Positions 52,448-62,905 of a stretch of DNA of 64,000 nt are shown piece by piece; position 1 is the first letter of the stretch; every line of letters starts with the position of its first letter. The notes under the pieces were generated by a model. That model saw nothing but the letters and a program-made list of their open reading frames with translations, ran no database searches and was not told where the DNA came from. The DNA is from an uncultured Oscillospiraceae bacterium (GTDB taxonomy: Bacteria; Bacillota_A; Clostridia; Oscillospirales; Acutalibacteraceae), in the NCBI GenBank assembly GCA_910589395.1, contig CAJUTL010000016.1, positions 1-64,000 of the forward strand. Direction: 5' to 3'. Position numbers and translations under genes: made by a program.

Positions 52448-53569
52448 CCTTTCCTGCAATTCCTGCAAAAGCTGCCACAGCTGCTCGGGGGTAGCGTCGG
52501 TGCTCAGGCGGGCCGCAATCAGATAGCCGTCCCAGGAAAACGGAAAGCAGTGCTGGAACTGTACGATGCCCCTTTTCCAGTATTCCCGCAGGTCCTGCTC
52601 TGTCAAATTGGAAATATCTCCGGCAAAATTGTACTCCTCCCAGAGGTCCAGGCCGAAATCGGGATTTTCCCGGTAGATATCCCAGCCGATGACCGCATGG
52701 CCGGAGGCGGCTGTATCGTAAGCCAAAAGCACCGCGACAGGAACACCGTTTTGCAGCCTCACTTCACTGGCGGTGGGGATCAGCGATGGGCAAAGCTCCG
52801 AATCCACAGGGTAATAGCCGGCAAACGCATTGGGAATTTCCGCCAGCGTTGCCCAGGTATATTCATCGCCCTTTTCCTTCGCGAAGGCTTCTACCTCAAT
52901 CGGGCGCCGCAAAAAATGCTCCAGCACGGCAAGTATATCCTCCGCGGGAATCTCTTCACTGCCGTAAATGCGGTACCAGAGCTTTTCTTTTTGGAAAGTC
53001 AGGCATTTTTCCGTTTCCGCACTGCCAACGGCGACGATCTCGGTTCCCTCCTGCCGGGCGAGGTACTGCCCAAAGTGAGAGGCGTACTCGTCCACACCGG
53101 GAAAACGATTCAGCTTTTCCGAAACAGAAACGATCAGGAAATTTTCTCCATAGCCCCAATCCGTCGTGTGAACTAGCTTCCAGCTTAGGGAGAGCTCTTT
53201 GAGCCGGTTATCCTCTTCAAAAAAAGCGCCGCAGGTAAACTGATAGCCGCCATGCAGGGCGGGGATTACCTCGGCCTCTTCCAGCTCCTGCCGTTTTGTG
53301 CTGAAAAAGCGCTCTCCTGAGGTAACGGTTTCGCAGATATCCCGGATCATGCCGAAGCTCGGTTCCTCTTTGGGGGAGGGAGCATTTTGAAAATATTCCC
53401 GAGGTGTGATCGCCGTTTCCCCTTGGGAAGAGACAGCTTCGCTGCTGCTGACTTTCGGCGTACTGGCATTGGGAAGGCCCGCGCTGCCGCAGGCGGCACA
53501 GCAGCAAACCATGGCGGCGGCGGTCATCAGGCCGAGAATCTGTACCGCAATGCTTTTGATTTTTCGCAT
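52442..53569 (-). CDS. lipoprotein of unknown function
   Basis: A 375-residue protein with a signal peptide (MRKIKSIAVQILGLMTAAAM) and a Cys-rich lipobox region VCCCAACGS, giving a membrane-anchored product, then a Ser/Thr-rich spacer and a globular domain I do not recognise. ATG 53569 is preceded on the - strand by AGGAGGAA. The last codon pair runs into the end of a repeat element, so the original C-terminus may have been altered. It stands alone, divergent from the RHS gene. Confidence 0.75.
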   Translation of the reverse strand: MRKIKSIAVQILGLMTAAAMVCCCAACGSAGLPNASTPKVSSSEAVSSQGETAITPREYFQNAPSPKEEPSFGMIRDICETVTSGERFFSTKRQELEEAEVIPALHGGYQFTCGAFFEEDNRLKELSLSWKLVHTTDWGYGENFLIVSVSEKLNRFPGVDEYASHFGQYLARQEGTEIVAVGSAETEKCLTFQKEKLWYRIYGSEEIPAEDILAVLEHFLRRPIEVEAFAKEKGDEYTWATLAEIPNAFAGYYPVDSELCPSLIPTASEVRLQNGVPVAVLLAYDTAASGHAVIGWDIYRENPDFGLDLWEEYNFAGDISNLTEQDLREYWKRGIVQFQHCFPFSWDGYLIAARLSTDATPEQLWQLLQELQERQ

Positions 53570-53748
53570 GACATTCCTCCTGTGACTATTTTATCAATTA
53601 TACAACGCAAATGGAAAAATCACTGACCTTTTCTGAAAATAATTTTCCTATTTTACATGTCCTGTGGAGGACAAGAGGCCGTATGCTCAATATCCGCCCG
53701 TATTGGCTTGTCCCTGAAGAGCTTGTATTAAACTTTGTGATTTTCAGA

Positions 53749-53777
53749 TTGACAAACAACATTTTTTGCGTTATATT
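53749..53777 (+). promoter_or_regulatory. sigma-A promoter of the RHS gene
   Basis: TTGACA at 53749-53754 and TATATT at 53772-53777, spacer 17 nt; transcription would begin near 53784, giving a leader of about 120 nt. The rest of the 335-bp gap (53570-53904) is AT-rich; on the - strand a TATAAT for the lipoprotein gene is visible near 53596-53601 but without a good -35. Confidence 0.85.
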
Positions 53778-53904
53778 TTGGCAAAAGAACAATTTTTATC
53801 AAAATGATATTTTTGAAATGGAAAATTGTCTTAGAAATTCATCTTGGAAAAGCTTTTGTATGGATTCTTGGGATTTGCTATAGTGAAAAAGGAGAATGAG
53901 AAGT

Positions 53905-56900
53905 ATGAAAAAATTTCAAAAAGCTCTGGCTGTACTGCTTTCAGCGGCGCTGCTTCTGCAGGCGGTTCCCCTGCGGGCCATGGCGGAGGAAGCTGTCTCT
54001 TCCGCCGCAGTGCAGGAAGCAGAGAAAATAGCGCTTCCTACAGATTTTGTAGAGGAGAAGTCCCTCGAAGCCCAGGTGGTGTACGAGGAAACCGAACAGC
54101 GGAGCGCGGCGGAAAAGCATTTCCGTTTAAGCGACGGTTCTTTTGTCGCAGCTTCCTATCCCGGCCCGGTGCATTATGAAACCGGGGGCGGCGCCTGGGA
54201 AGAGATCGATAATACGCTGTCGCTCTCTCAGGCAAGCAGATATTCCCTTGGGAGAATCAATGCTCCGGGTATGTACGAGGCTAAAAATGGGGAAGAAACA
54301 AAGCGCTATTCGTCTGTTCTGCGTCCTGACGAACCCCTCTTTTCTCTTGCGAATCAGGACTATAGCTTCGGATTGGCGCTTTTGCGCCCGGATACGGCAC
54401 AGACACTTGTGACGGATAAAGCGGTAAAGCCGGAAGAGGGCACCGCGGAGGATAGCGCGGAAAGCTCTTCCTCCTCAGAGCCGGAAGAAACCTCCGAACC
54501 AAGCGAAAGCTCAGATGCGAGCTCCATGATATCAGAAGGCGAGAGCGTTTCATCACAGCCCGAACGCTCAGAACTGCCCGGCTTCGATCAGGATTTGAAC
54601 AGCGAAGAAGAGATTCAGGAAGAGTCTGTTTCCACTTTTGCCGAAGAAAAGGACTTCCCGGTTTCATCCGCTCCGTCCTCCCTGGAGGAAAAGGAGGAAA
54701 CGGAATCCTCTGCGCCTTCTGCCGGCCAAGGCGCTTTCGATGAAGAAACTTCTCTTCCTTCTGATGCTCCGGAAAGCACCGCTCCGGAAGGCTCTGAGCC
54801 TGTGGCTTCCGCTCCGGAAGAGGACAGCGCCACCGAGCTGCCGCCTGTGGAGAGCGGCAAGGAAGAAACCACCGCTGCCGCTATGGCGGCCAGCGTTTCC
54901 GCGAAAATCGAAAATCCGAAAGGCGCAAAGCCCGGCGCGGCCCTTGCCCCCGGAAACCAGATCAACAGTGTTGGAGTAACTGACGATACCGAAGCCGCGC
55001 CTTCCCTGGAAGACCAGCTGCAGCCGGAAAAAATATCCTCCCGGGTGACCTATGAAAACGTCTGGCCCGGGGTGGATTTGCAGTATTACAACTACGGCTA
55101 TAACGTCAAGGAAAGCATCATTGTCAGGCAGCCGCAGAAAAGCTACCGGTACAGCTTCCTTTTGAATTTAGAGGGCCTTACTCCCGTTCTGCGGGAAAGC
55201 GGCAGTGTTGACCTGCTCGATGAGAACGAGAAGATCCTCTACCAAATTCCCGCCCCTTATCTGGTGGACGCCGGCCAAAGCGTTTCTTACGACGCGGCTT
55301 ATGAGCTGGTCCACACCACAGAGGGCTATGTGCTGACGGTAGAAGCCGCCGCGGAATGGATCAACGCCGAGGACCGGCAATTCCCCGTTACCATAGACCC
55401 AACGCTGATCCTGTACGGCAGTGATTTCGGAAATTCCTTTACAGCTACCTGTGTAACCACAGAAAAACCGAATACTCCAGGTTCCGGTGTGGAAAGCCTG
55501 TACATAGGCCATAGGACCACCGGTGATGAAATGCAGGTCTTTTTCCAGTTTGCTTCTCTGCCTACCATACCTGCCAACTGCAATGTGGTCAACGCAACTC
55601 TGAACCTGTATCAGCACACCTATAGCCAGGTGGGGCTGAACCGTATTTTTGTGCAGGCCCATGAGGTGACGTCCGCGCGGCCTTCCAGCTATGGGTCAAA
55701 CGCCGAGTGGATCAGAAACATAACCTGGAACACCAAGCCGTCCTTTAACCAAAACATTACCGAGGCTTATGCCCGCATTACAGAGGCGAGCGAAGGCAAA
55801 TATATCTCCTGGGATATTTCCCGCCTGGTAAGCAAGTGGTATCATGATCCCGCGGCAAACTGTATGCTTGCCATGGACGCTATTGGGCCCGATAAATTCA
55901 GCGCTACCCAGTGCGGCACCGGCATTTTCTGGATGAATATCAATTTCAGGCCGCTTTTTTTGATCCATTATCGAAACAATGTGGGCCTGGAAAACAGGTT
56001 TACTTATCAGACCTCTTCTGTTGGCAGAGCGGGTACAGCCAATATCGGCGATTATTCCGCCCAGCTTACCCTGGCAAATACCCTGTTTTCCAGCAACAGC
56101 GAAGCCATGCCGTTTTCCCTGGCGGCGTATTACAATTCTCCTTACCGGGGCAGGTATTTTACGGCCAATAATGGCTTTGGCGTCCATACCGCCAACTATG
56201 CCAATATGTGCGTGGGCTCCGGCTGGAAGCTTTCCGTGCAGGAAACCGTTGTAAAAATCACGGTAAAAACCAATAACGCTTCTACAGACTACTATGTGTA
56301 TACCGATGCCGATGGAACCGAGCACTATTTTGAAGCCCCTTCTTCGCTGAGCACTTATAAAGATGAAGACGGGTTGGGCTATACCCTGTCGGTTTCCGGT
56401 GCCATTTCCACGCTGAAGGACGAAAAGAACAACCAAAAGGAATTTTATAACGGCTACCTGACGAAGCAGACCGATAGAAACGGCAATGCGATCTATTACC
56501 TTTACAACGACAATACGGCCTACAGCTCGTCAAGCCCTTTCAGCCCGTCTTCCACCGCCTGGAAGCCGAAAGCGGGGCAAGCCAACCGGGTCACGCAGGT
56601 TTGGCAGGTAAACGATAACGGCAGCGCCGCCGGTGTGCAGAGCCTGGTCTGTAAGCTGACGTACTCCGGGAATTTTGTGAATAAGATCACCGATGCCAGC
56701 GGGCGGGCGTATACCTTCCAGTATGCCGCCCCGGCCTCCGGCGCGCAGCTGCTCAGTAAAATCACATTCCCGGACGGGCATTCCGCCCAGTACGGATATT
56801 CCACCGACACGGATCTTCTTATAAAGATCTATGATGAGGAATCAAAGTCCGGGTTGGAGCTTGCCTATGGATCCAGCTTTAAGAACCAGTATGTACACAA

Positions 56901-59900
56901 GGCTCACGAATATATCGCCTCTACCCTGAACGGCACGCAAACGGTGGGAAGCACCTGGCACAATTACTCTCCCAGCCTGCAGCAGAGGCTGTATCGGTTT
57001 TACGGGCAGGATCGTACCGAGAATACAAACGATGACATTACCACCCGCTATACCTTTGACCTGGCAGGCCGAACGGTCAATGTGGTAAATTATAATTCCA
57101 ACTGGACAGAAATTCTGGGAACCTCCGCCCTTACCTATACCAAAAACCAGGGAACCAATAAAACCAACAACCGTGTGACCGGCGCGGCGGCTTCTGGTAT
57201 TGCGGCGGTGAACCAGCTTCAAAACGGCGGTTTGGAACAGGTCAATTACGGTTGGGTACATCAGGCGAGTACTGCCAACTCAGGCTCATTGATTTGTGAG
57301 AATATAAGCGAAACAAGCAAAACGATCCTCCCCCGAACCGGTAAATATCTGATGAAGCTGCGCCACTCTCCGACCGCGGTTTCCACCACCGGTTCCGGTT
57401 CGATATCCTCCTGCTTTCAAAGCGTGTATCTGAAGGCGAGAACTACCTATGTGTTTTCGGGTTATGCCAATTCCTCCGGGATCACAGGTTTTGGAAAAGA
57501 CGGAGGAATGACGCTCAGCTTCAATGATTCCACCGGAACGGAAGTTCTTGCCGAAAGCAAACTGCTTGACTATGCCACTTCCACAAAGATCGAATCAGGG
57601 TGGACCCGCTTGCAGGTCAGCTATAGGCCAAAAACCAGCGGGAACTATCGGATCTGTGCAACTTTAAAGAATGCGTCTGAATACGGGGCTTTTGACGATT
57701 TTCAGCTTGAAAAGGTTGTCATTCCATTTGGCAGCGTGCTGTTAGAGAAACAGGGGGCAGCCACCACTGTAAATCTGGTGCAATTTGGAGGCTTGGAAAA
57801 GTGGGTTTCCTCCGATACTTTGTCAACAGTCCCCATTTCAAAATATTGGACTTATCCGGATTCCCGCGTGTCTCCTGTCACTTTAAGCGGCGATGACGCC
57901 CGCCGCGGCGTTGCGCTTCAGATGCTGGGGCACCCGGACGCCAAAAGGCGCGCTTATCAAACGGTTTCCATCAATCGAAGCTCCAATACCACCTACATGC
58001 TGTCCGCGTGGGGAAAGGCGCGCTCGGTAACAGACGGCGCGCCGGTCAGCGACTTGTCCGGTGACAACGATACGCCACAACGCTTTTTCGGCATGATCGC
58101 TAAAATTCTGTATTCCGATACCACCACGCCGGAATATCAGTATGTTTCCTTTAACCCGCAGTTTGACGGCTGGCAGTATGCCTCCGGCTTTATCGTACCC
58201 AAGCGCGCCAATAAAACGGTAACCAGCATTACCGTTTCTCTCGCGTATGATTACAACGTAAATACCGCCTGGTTCGATCAGGTTTCTTTGACCGAAGAGC
58301 CCGCGCAGACCTATACCTATGACAGCAACGGCAAGCTGAAAACCGTTACCACCTCCGCGCAAAGCACCGATACCTATACCTACAGCGGCCCGAATCTCAC
58401 AAAGCTGGTTTCCGCGTCCTCCGGCACGTTCAATTATACCTACGACAGCAGCCACAACATGACAAAGGCCACGAACGATGGTGTGAATTTGACCGCCGCC
58501 TACGACCCGGCGGGAAACAACACCTCCGCCAAGCTGCAAAAGGGAACAAGCGGCGTTTATATGCAGAGCAGTGCCGCGTATACCTCCAATAAAAATCACC
58601 CGTCCTCCATTACAGACGTAAACGGTATCACCACCGGCTATACCTACGATGGCCTGGGCAGGGTGAGCACGGTGAAAACGCCCTATGCGGGAGGCACCCT
58701 GACCGTGAACCAGCAATATGTGGCCGGAACAAACGATAAGGTCAGCAATACCTATGTTTCCGGGGCGATCTCTCTGTCCAACCAGTATGATAAAGGGCAG
58801 ATATCCTCCGTCATGCGGAAGAGCTTCCAGGGAACCACGCCGCAGTGGCAAAAGTATCTGACGCCCAGAGACGACTGGGGAAATGTGACGAAGGTACAGG
58901 TGCAAAGCGGAAATCATGCTTCTCTGGAAGGTGATGTAGTGTGGGAGTCTCCAATCACGCTTGCGTCGTACTATTATGAGCCGAATAACGGCCCCCTGTT
59001 TCAAACGGTCTACGGAAACGGCGATATAGATGAGTACTATTATGATATCTTGGGCCGCCTGGAATCCATATGGCATTACACAGATGATTTATTTGATTAT
59101 GAAGAAGCGCTCGGCTATGATGCTTATGGAAATGTCGCCCGAAGCACGGTGTTTGATGAGCTGGATAATTTAAGTGCGGAATATTTCTATGAGTATGACA
59201 GCCTGGGCCGTTTGATCCGAAGCGAGCAAAGCGGGTATCAGGTGACAGCCCTCAGAACCCAGCATAAGTATGACGCGCAGAACCGCCTTTCCTCCCAGTC
59301 CTGGCAGCTTCCCGGCTATACGCTGTGGGAAACCTATGCCTACAATAACGCCAACGGCACCCTGAAAAGCATGGAGCTGGGTACAGGCCGCTCATTGACC
59401 TTCGGGTATGACAACCTGCTCCGCCTGCAATCGGAAACCCTGGAGGGGATCTACCAGCGGCGCAGGAACTACGGCGAAACCACCACCGCAAATAAGGAAA
59501 CCAACCGGCCCAACTACTTTATCTATTACAAACCGGACGGAACCACAGTGAAGCTGGGCTACCGCTACCTCTATGACGCCGCCGGGAATATCAAGCAGGT
59601 CTACAGCAGAGTAGGGACGAATGCCCTTGCGTTGGAATCCAGTTACGAGTATGATAAGTTCGGGCAGTTGACTTGGGCGTATACCCTCTCAAGAGCTGAG
59701 TCCTACACCTATGACACGGCAGGAAATATGCTGAGCCGTACACAGGGGAGTACCACAATAGATTATAGCTATGAAAACAGCCAGTGGGGGGATCTGCTTA
59801 CTTCCTACAGGGGTCGGAAGATAGCCTATGAGGGTCAAAGCTATGACATGGCTACTAACAGTGTTACCGGAACGCCGGTCAGCGGAAACCCCGTCAACTA

Positions 59901-60966
59901 TTGTGGATCCGATGCTAAGCGTTGGGAGATGACGTGGAAAAACGGCAGATACCTGTCGAAAGTAAAATCTGGCGCAAGAATCGCTACCTATGAGTACGAT
60001 AAGAACGGCCTGCGCACCAGCAAAACGTACAACGACACAAGGTACGATTACGCCTATGCCGGGGACAAACTGGTGTGGCAGGGCTGGGAAGGCAATGAGA
60101 TGTATTTCTTCTATGACAATACAGGCGCCCCTATTGCTTTCTGGTATTTTCCCGATGGAGGAAGCCGGGTAACCGGGTATTATTTTACGAACGCTCAGGG
60201 AGATGTGACCCGCATAGAAGACCCCAACGGCAATGTGCTGGCGTCATATTCCTATGACGCCTGGGGCAAAGCATATAAAAGCTCAGGGAGTATGCGAAAT
60301 ATCAATCCCCTGCGGTTCAGAGGATACTATTACGATACCGAAACGGGCTTTTACTACCTGCAAAGCCGCTACTACGACCCCGTTGTTTCCCGTTTCATCA
60401 ATGCAGACAGCTACGCCTCCACCGGCCAGGGTTTCCTGGGCTACAATATGTTCGCCTACTGCGGCAATAACCCGGTGAGCAGGGTAGATGCTGATGGGAA
60501 TAAATATACGATGGTCAATGATAATGTATTCGGTGGAGGCGGTGCCGGTTTAATTGGAATTTTTGGACTTTGGGCTCTTGCTCAGAGTGCACAGAATGTA
60601 AAATCTCAGCCTTTAGCAAAAGCAACAACTGATAAGCCACCTGAGGAGAAATCAAAGACTTACTACCATGTGACCACGGCTGGGAATGCTGCTGCTATTA
60701 TAGCAAGTGGGCAGTTAAGAGGTAGTGGTTGGGAAGGAGGATATGTTTTCGTCTGGGAGAAGTATCCTAATGAGCAAGCTATCAAAAATAGTGGCGCAAA
60801 TTATGGTCAAGGAAAATCGGGTGTTATCATTTCCATTGAAACAAATGCGGCATTTGAAGAAGATAAAGGCATAACAGATAAAAAAGCAAAATCATGTGGA
60901 CCGCTTAGAAGCGTTTTAATTGGGCCAGTTTCAGTTCAAAATACGAAAATTGTAGGGTGGTATTAG
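53905..60966 (+). CDS. secreted RHS/YD-repeat polymorphic toxin
   Basis: A 2353-residue protein. Residues 1-30 are a Sec signal peptide (MKKFQKALAVLLSAALLLQA, cleavage near AMA-EE). About 170-330 is a Ser/Glu/Pro-rich low-complexity linker; 510-690 a DNRLRE-like beta domain; 760-1090 and 1470-2140 YD repeats; about 1100-1275 and 1290-1466 two carbohydrate-binding-like beta domains; 2141-2203 the RHS-associated core (YYDTETGFYYLQSRYYDP, SRFINADSY, NPVSRVDADG). Residues 2204-2353 are a variable C-terminal tip, AT-richer than the core. RHS shells encapsulate the tip and release it after cleavage at the core end. ATG 53905 has AAAAAGGAG at proper distance; ATG 53896 overlaps it. No cell-wall anchor is seen. 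Confidence 0.93.
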   Translation: MKKFQKALAVLLSAALLLQAVPLRAMAEEAVSSAAVQEAEKIALPTDFVEEKSLEAQVVYEETEQRSAAEKHFRLSDGSFVAASYPGPVHYETGGGAWEEIDNTLSLSQASRYSLGRINAPGMYEAKNGEETKRYSSVLRPDEPLFSLANQDYSFGLALLRPDTAQTLVTDKAVKPEEGTAEDSAESSSSSEPEETSEPSESSDASSMISEGESVSSQPERSELPGFDQDLNSEEEIQEESVSTFAEEKDFPVSSAPSSLEEKEETESSAPSAGQGAFDEETSLPSDAPESTAPEGSEPVASAPEEDSATELPPVESGKEETTAAAMAASVSAKIENPKGAKPGAALAPGNQINSVGVTDDTEAAPSLEDQLQPEKISSRVTYENVWPGVDLQYYNYGYNVKESIIVRQPQKSYRYSFLLNLEGLTPVLRESGSVDLLDENEKILYQIPAPYLVDAGQSVSYDAAYELVHTTEGYVLTVEAAAEWINAEDRQFPVTIDPTLILYGSDFGNSFTATCVTTEKPNTPGSGVESLYIGHRTTGDEMQVFFQFASLPTIPANCNVVNATLNLYQHTYSQVGLNRIFVQAHEVTSARPSSYGSNAEWIRNITWNTKPSFNQNITEAYARITEASEGKYISWDISRLVSKWYHDPAANCMLAMDAIGPDKFSATQCGTGIFWMNINFRPLFLIHYRNNVGLENRFTYQTSSVGRAGTANIGDYSAQLTLANTLFSSNSEAMPFSLAAYYNSPYRGRYFTANNGFGVHTANYANMCVGSGWKLSVQETVVKITVKTNNASTDYYVYTDADGTEHYFEAPSSLSTYKDEDGLGYTLSVSGAISTLKDEKNNQKEFYNGYLTKQTDRNGNAIYYLYNDNTAYSSSSPFSPSSTAWKPKAGQANRVTQVWQVNDNGSAAGVQSLVCKLTYSGNFVNKITDASGRAYTFQYAAPASGAQLLSKITFPDGHSAQYGYSTDTDLLIKIYDEESKSGLELAYGSSFKNQYVHKAHEYIASTLNGTQTVGSTWHNYSPSLQQRLYRFYGQDRTENTNDDITTRYTFDLAGRTVNVVNYNSNWTEILGTSALTYTKNQGTNKTNNRVTGAAASGIAAVNQLQNGGLEQVNYGWVHQASTANSGSLICENISETSKTILPRTGKYLMKLRHSPTAVSTTGSGSISSCFQSVYLKARTTYVFSGYANSSGITGFGKDGGMTLSFNDSTGTEVLAESKLLDYATSTKIESGWTRLQVSYRPKTSGNYRICATLKNASEYGAFDDFQLEKVVIPFGSVLLEKQGAATTVNLVQFGGLEKWVSSDTLSTVPISKYWTYPDSRVSPVTLSGDDARRGVALQMLGHPDAKRRAYQTVSINRSSNTTYMLSAWGKARSVTDGAPVSDLSGDNDTPQRFFGMIAKILYSDTTTPEYQYVSFNPQFDGWQYASGFIVPKRANKTVTSITVSLAYDYNVNTAWFDQVSLTEEPAQTYTYDSNGKLKTVTTSAQSTDTYTYSGPNLTKLVSASSGTFNYTYDSSHNMTKATNDGVNLTAAYDPAGNNTSAKLQKGTSGVYMQSSAAYTSNKNHPSSITDVNGITTGYTYDGLGRVSTVKTPYAGGTLTVNQQYVAGTNDKVSNTYVSGAISLSNQYDKGQISSVMRKSFQGTTPQWQKYLTPRDDWGNVTKVQVQSGNHASLEGDVVWESPITLASYYYEPNNGPLFQTVYGNGDIDEYYYDILGRLESIWHYTDDLFDYEEALGYDAYGNVARSTVFDELDNLSAEYFYEYDSLGRLIRSEQSGYQVTALRTQHKYDAQNRLSSQSWQLPGYTLWETYAYNNANGTLKSMELGTGRSLTFGYDNLLRLQSETLEGIYQRRRNYGETTTANKETNRPNYFIYYKPDGTTVKLGYRYLYDAAGNIKQVYSRVGTNALALESSYEYDKFGQLTWAYTLSRAESYTYDTAGNMLSRTQGSTTIDYSYENSQWGDLLTSYRGRKIAYEGQSYDMATNSVTGTPVSGNPVNYCGSDAKRWEMTWKNGRYLSKVKSGARIATYEYDKNGLRTSKTYNDTRYDYAYAGDKLVWQGWEGNEMYFFYDNTGAPIAFWYFPDGGSRVTGYYFTNAQGDVTRIEDPNGNVLASYSYDAWGKAYKSSGSMRNINPLRFRGYYYDTETGFYYLQSRYYDPVVSRFINADSYASTGQGFLGYNMFAYCGNNPVSRVDADGNKYTMVNDNVFGGGGAGLIGIFGLWALAQSAQNVKSQPLAKATTDKPPEEKSKTYYHVTTAGNAAAIIASGQLRGSGWEGGYVFVWEKYPNEQAIKNSGANYGQGKSGVIISIETNAAFEEDKGITDKKAKSCGPLRSVLIGPVSVQNTKIVGWY
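59336..60513 (+). repeat. RHS core duplication, copy in the main gene
   Basis: This segment of the main RHS gene is duplicated at 61734-62905. The first 181 bp (59336-59516 against 61734-61914) are identical; the remainder is diverged but alignable to the end of the core, where both copies share aataaatatacgatg, after which they become unrelated. Confidence 0.9.
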
Positions 60967-61691
60967 TGAGAATTGAGAGTGTTGAGATAAGCAGCAGTGG
61001 ATATATGCGCTGTAAGTCAGAATTCTACACAGTTGAAGATGTAACAACCAGGGCAAATACCTACCATTTCTTTCCTGGTATCAATGCTTTATATGGAGAA
61101 TGTGATTCCGGTAATTGGGGAATCAGTTATTTGTTGTCTATGTATCAGCACGAGCGATATAGTCGGAAGCACATTATCAATTCACCGCTGATTGCCAAAG
61201 TAAACGGCGAAACCGTTCCCCTGGAACAGATTTGGGATATATCCTGTTACATGGTTTCCGGCATGGATCCCTTGTTTGCTTCCAGAAAAACAGTGCGGCA
61301 GCTGGTACAGAAAGCCATCAACAAAAATCATCTCTCGGAATCTGTAGAGGATATTCAAAGGATATTCCATATAGAAAATGTTAGATTTGATCGTCGTATT
61401 CAGTACACAGGGCATGAAGTGTTTCGAATGATGGCGGCAATAGGATATTGTAATGGGAAAGAAATCTTTTGCTTTCCGTGGATGAGTGAAAGCCGGTTTG
61501 ATGCTTTTACCGGTCATCTTGCTGATACGCTTCGCATTTTGGATTCCCTGAATAAAATTGTAATCCTGCCAGTATCAGAGGCTACTGATATTGATGCGTT
61601 TTGGCGAACTTCCTCCGGTAGTGAAATTTTTCAAAAGTACTGGAACGACAGCAGATTTCAGGATTTTTATACCCATACTGAGGCCAAATAA
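60966..61691 (+). CDS. candidate immunity protein, degenerate ABC-ATPase-like
   Basis: About 241 residues, beginning at GTG 60966, which overlaps the RHS stop by one base and follows AGGGTGG. The layout mirrors an ABC ATPase: YHFFPGINALYGECDSGN in place of the strand and Walker A (G44, D47, G49, but N50 and W51 where Lys and Ser/Thr belong), a helical insert, YTGHE (147-151) in place of the LSGG signature, then EIFCFPWMSES (166-176) where Walker B would be, without the Asp and Glu. ATP hydrolysis is therefore unlikely. Position directly behind a toxin tip makes it the presumed immunity gene for that tip. The function is inferred from position; the ABC resemblance is by pattern. Confidence 0.6.
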   Translation: MRIESVEISSSGYMRCKSEFYTVEDVTTRANTYHFFPGINALYGECDSGNWGISYLLSMYQHERYSRKHIINSPLIAKVNGETVPLEQIWDISCYMVSGMDPLFASRKTVRQLVQKAINKNHLSESVEDIQRIFHIENVRFDRRIQYTGHEVFRMMAAIGYCNGKEIFCFPWMSESRFDAFTGHLADTLRILDSLNKIVILPVSEATDIDAFWRTSSGSEIFQKYWNDSRFQDFYTHTEAK

Positions 61692-61733
61692 TCTGATCAA
61701 TACCAGCCCAATAACGGTTCCTTGTCGAAGCTG

Positions 61734-62905
61734 ATGCCTACAATAACGCCAACGGCACCCTGAAAAGCATGGAGCTGGGTACAGGCCGCTCATTGACCTT
61801 CGGGTATGACAACCTGCTCCGCCTGCAATCGGAAACCCTGGAGGGGATCTACCAGCGGCGCAGGAACTACGGCGAAACCACCACCGCAAATAAGGAAACC
61901 AACCGGCCCAACTATTTCATCTACTACAAGCCGGACGGAACCACAGTGAAGCTGGGCTACCGTTATCTCTATGACGCCGCCGGGAATATCAAGCAGGTCT
62001 ATAGCCGGGAAGGGGAAAATGCCCTTGCATTGGAGTCCAGTTACGAGTATGATAAGTTCGGGCAGCTAATTAAGGCCGATACGGGGAACGGGCTGGAAAC
62101 CTATACCTATGACACGGCGGGAAATATGCTGAGCCGTACCGTAGCCAGCACGGTCAAGAGCTTTGGTTACGAAAACAGCCGGTGGGGAGACCTGCTCACC
62201 TCCTATCGAGGCCAGAAGCTCGCCTATGAAGGGCAAAGCTATAACAGCTCAACTAATACCGTAAGCGGCAATCCGGTCAGCGGAAACCCTGTCAGCTACT
62301 ATAACGGCAGGCGCTGGGATATGACGTGGAAAAACGGCAAACAGCTTGCCAGCGCCACCAGCAGTGGAAGAACCGTAAGCTATGAGTACGATAAAAACGG
62401 CCTTCGCACCAGTAAAACCTACAACGGCACAAGGTACGACTATGCCTATGCGGGGGACAAGCTGGTCTGGCAGGGCTGGAGCGGCAATGAAATGTATTTC
62501 TTCTATGACAATACAGGCGCTCCCATTGCTTTCTGGTACTTCCCCAAGGGCGGCGCCCGTGTTACCGGCTACTACTTTACGAACGCTCAGGGAGACGTGG
62601 TACGGATAGAAGATCCAGACGGGAAATTGTTGGCCTCCTATGGCTATGATGTCTGGGGAAAGGTTATTGTCTCCTCCGGTAGCGTGTCAGCTATCAACCC
62701 GCTAAAGTACAGAGGGTACTACCACGATACCGAAACGGGCTTTTACTACCTGCAAAGCCGGTATTACGACCCAGTTGTTTCCCGCTTCATCAACGCAGAC
62801 AGCTACGCCTCCACCGGCCAGGGCTTCCTGGGCTATAACATGTTCGCCTACTGCGGCAATAACCCGGTGAGCAGGGTAGATGCTGATGGAAATAAATATA
62901 CGATG
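61734..62905 (+). repeat. RHS core duplication, displaced copy
   Basis: Second copy of the end of the RHS core, beginning at atgcctacaataacgcc after an unrelated junction at about 61733 and ending at cgatg. It is 6 nt shorter than the first copy. It is the mark of a past tip replacement or cassette duplication. Confidence 0.9.

Noticed and set aside
57883..59076. 397-residue frame antisense to the RHS gene
   Set aside because: Shadow of the repetitive YD region; no start signals or domains.
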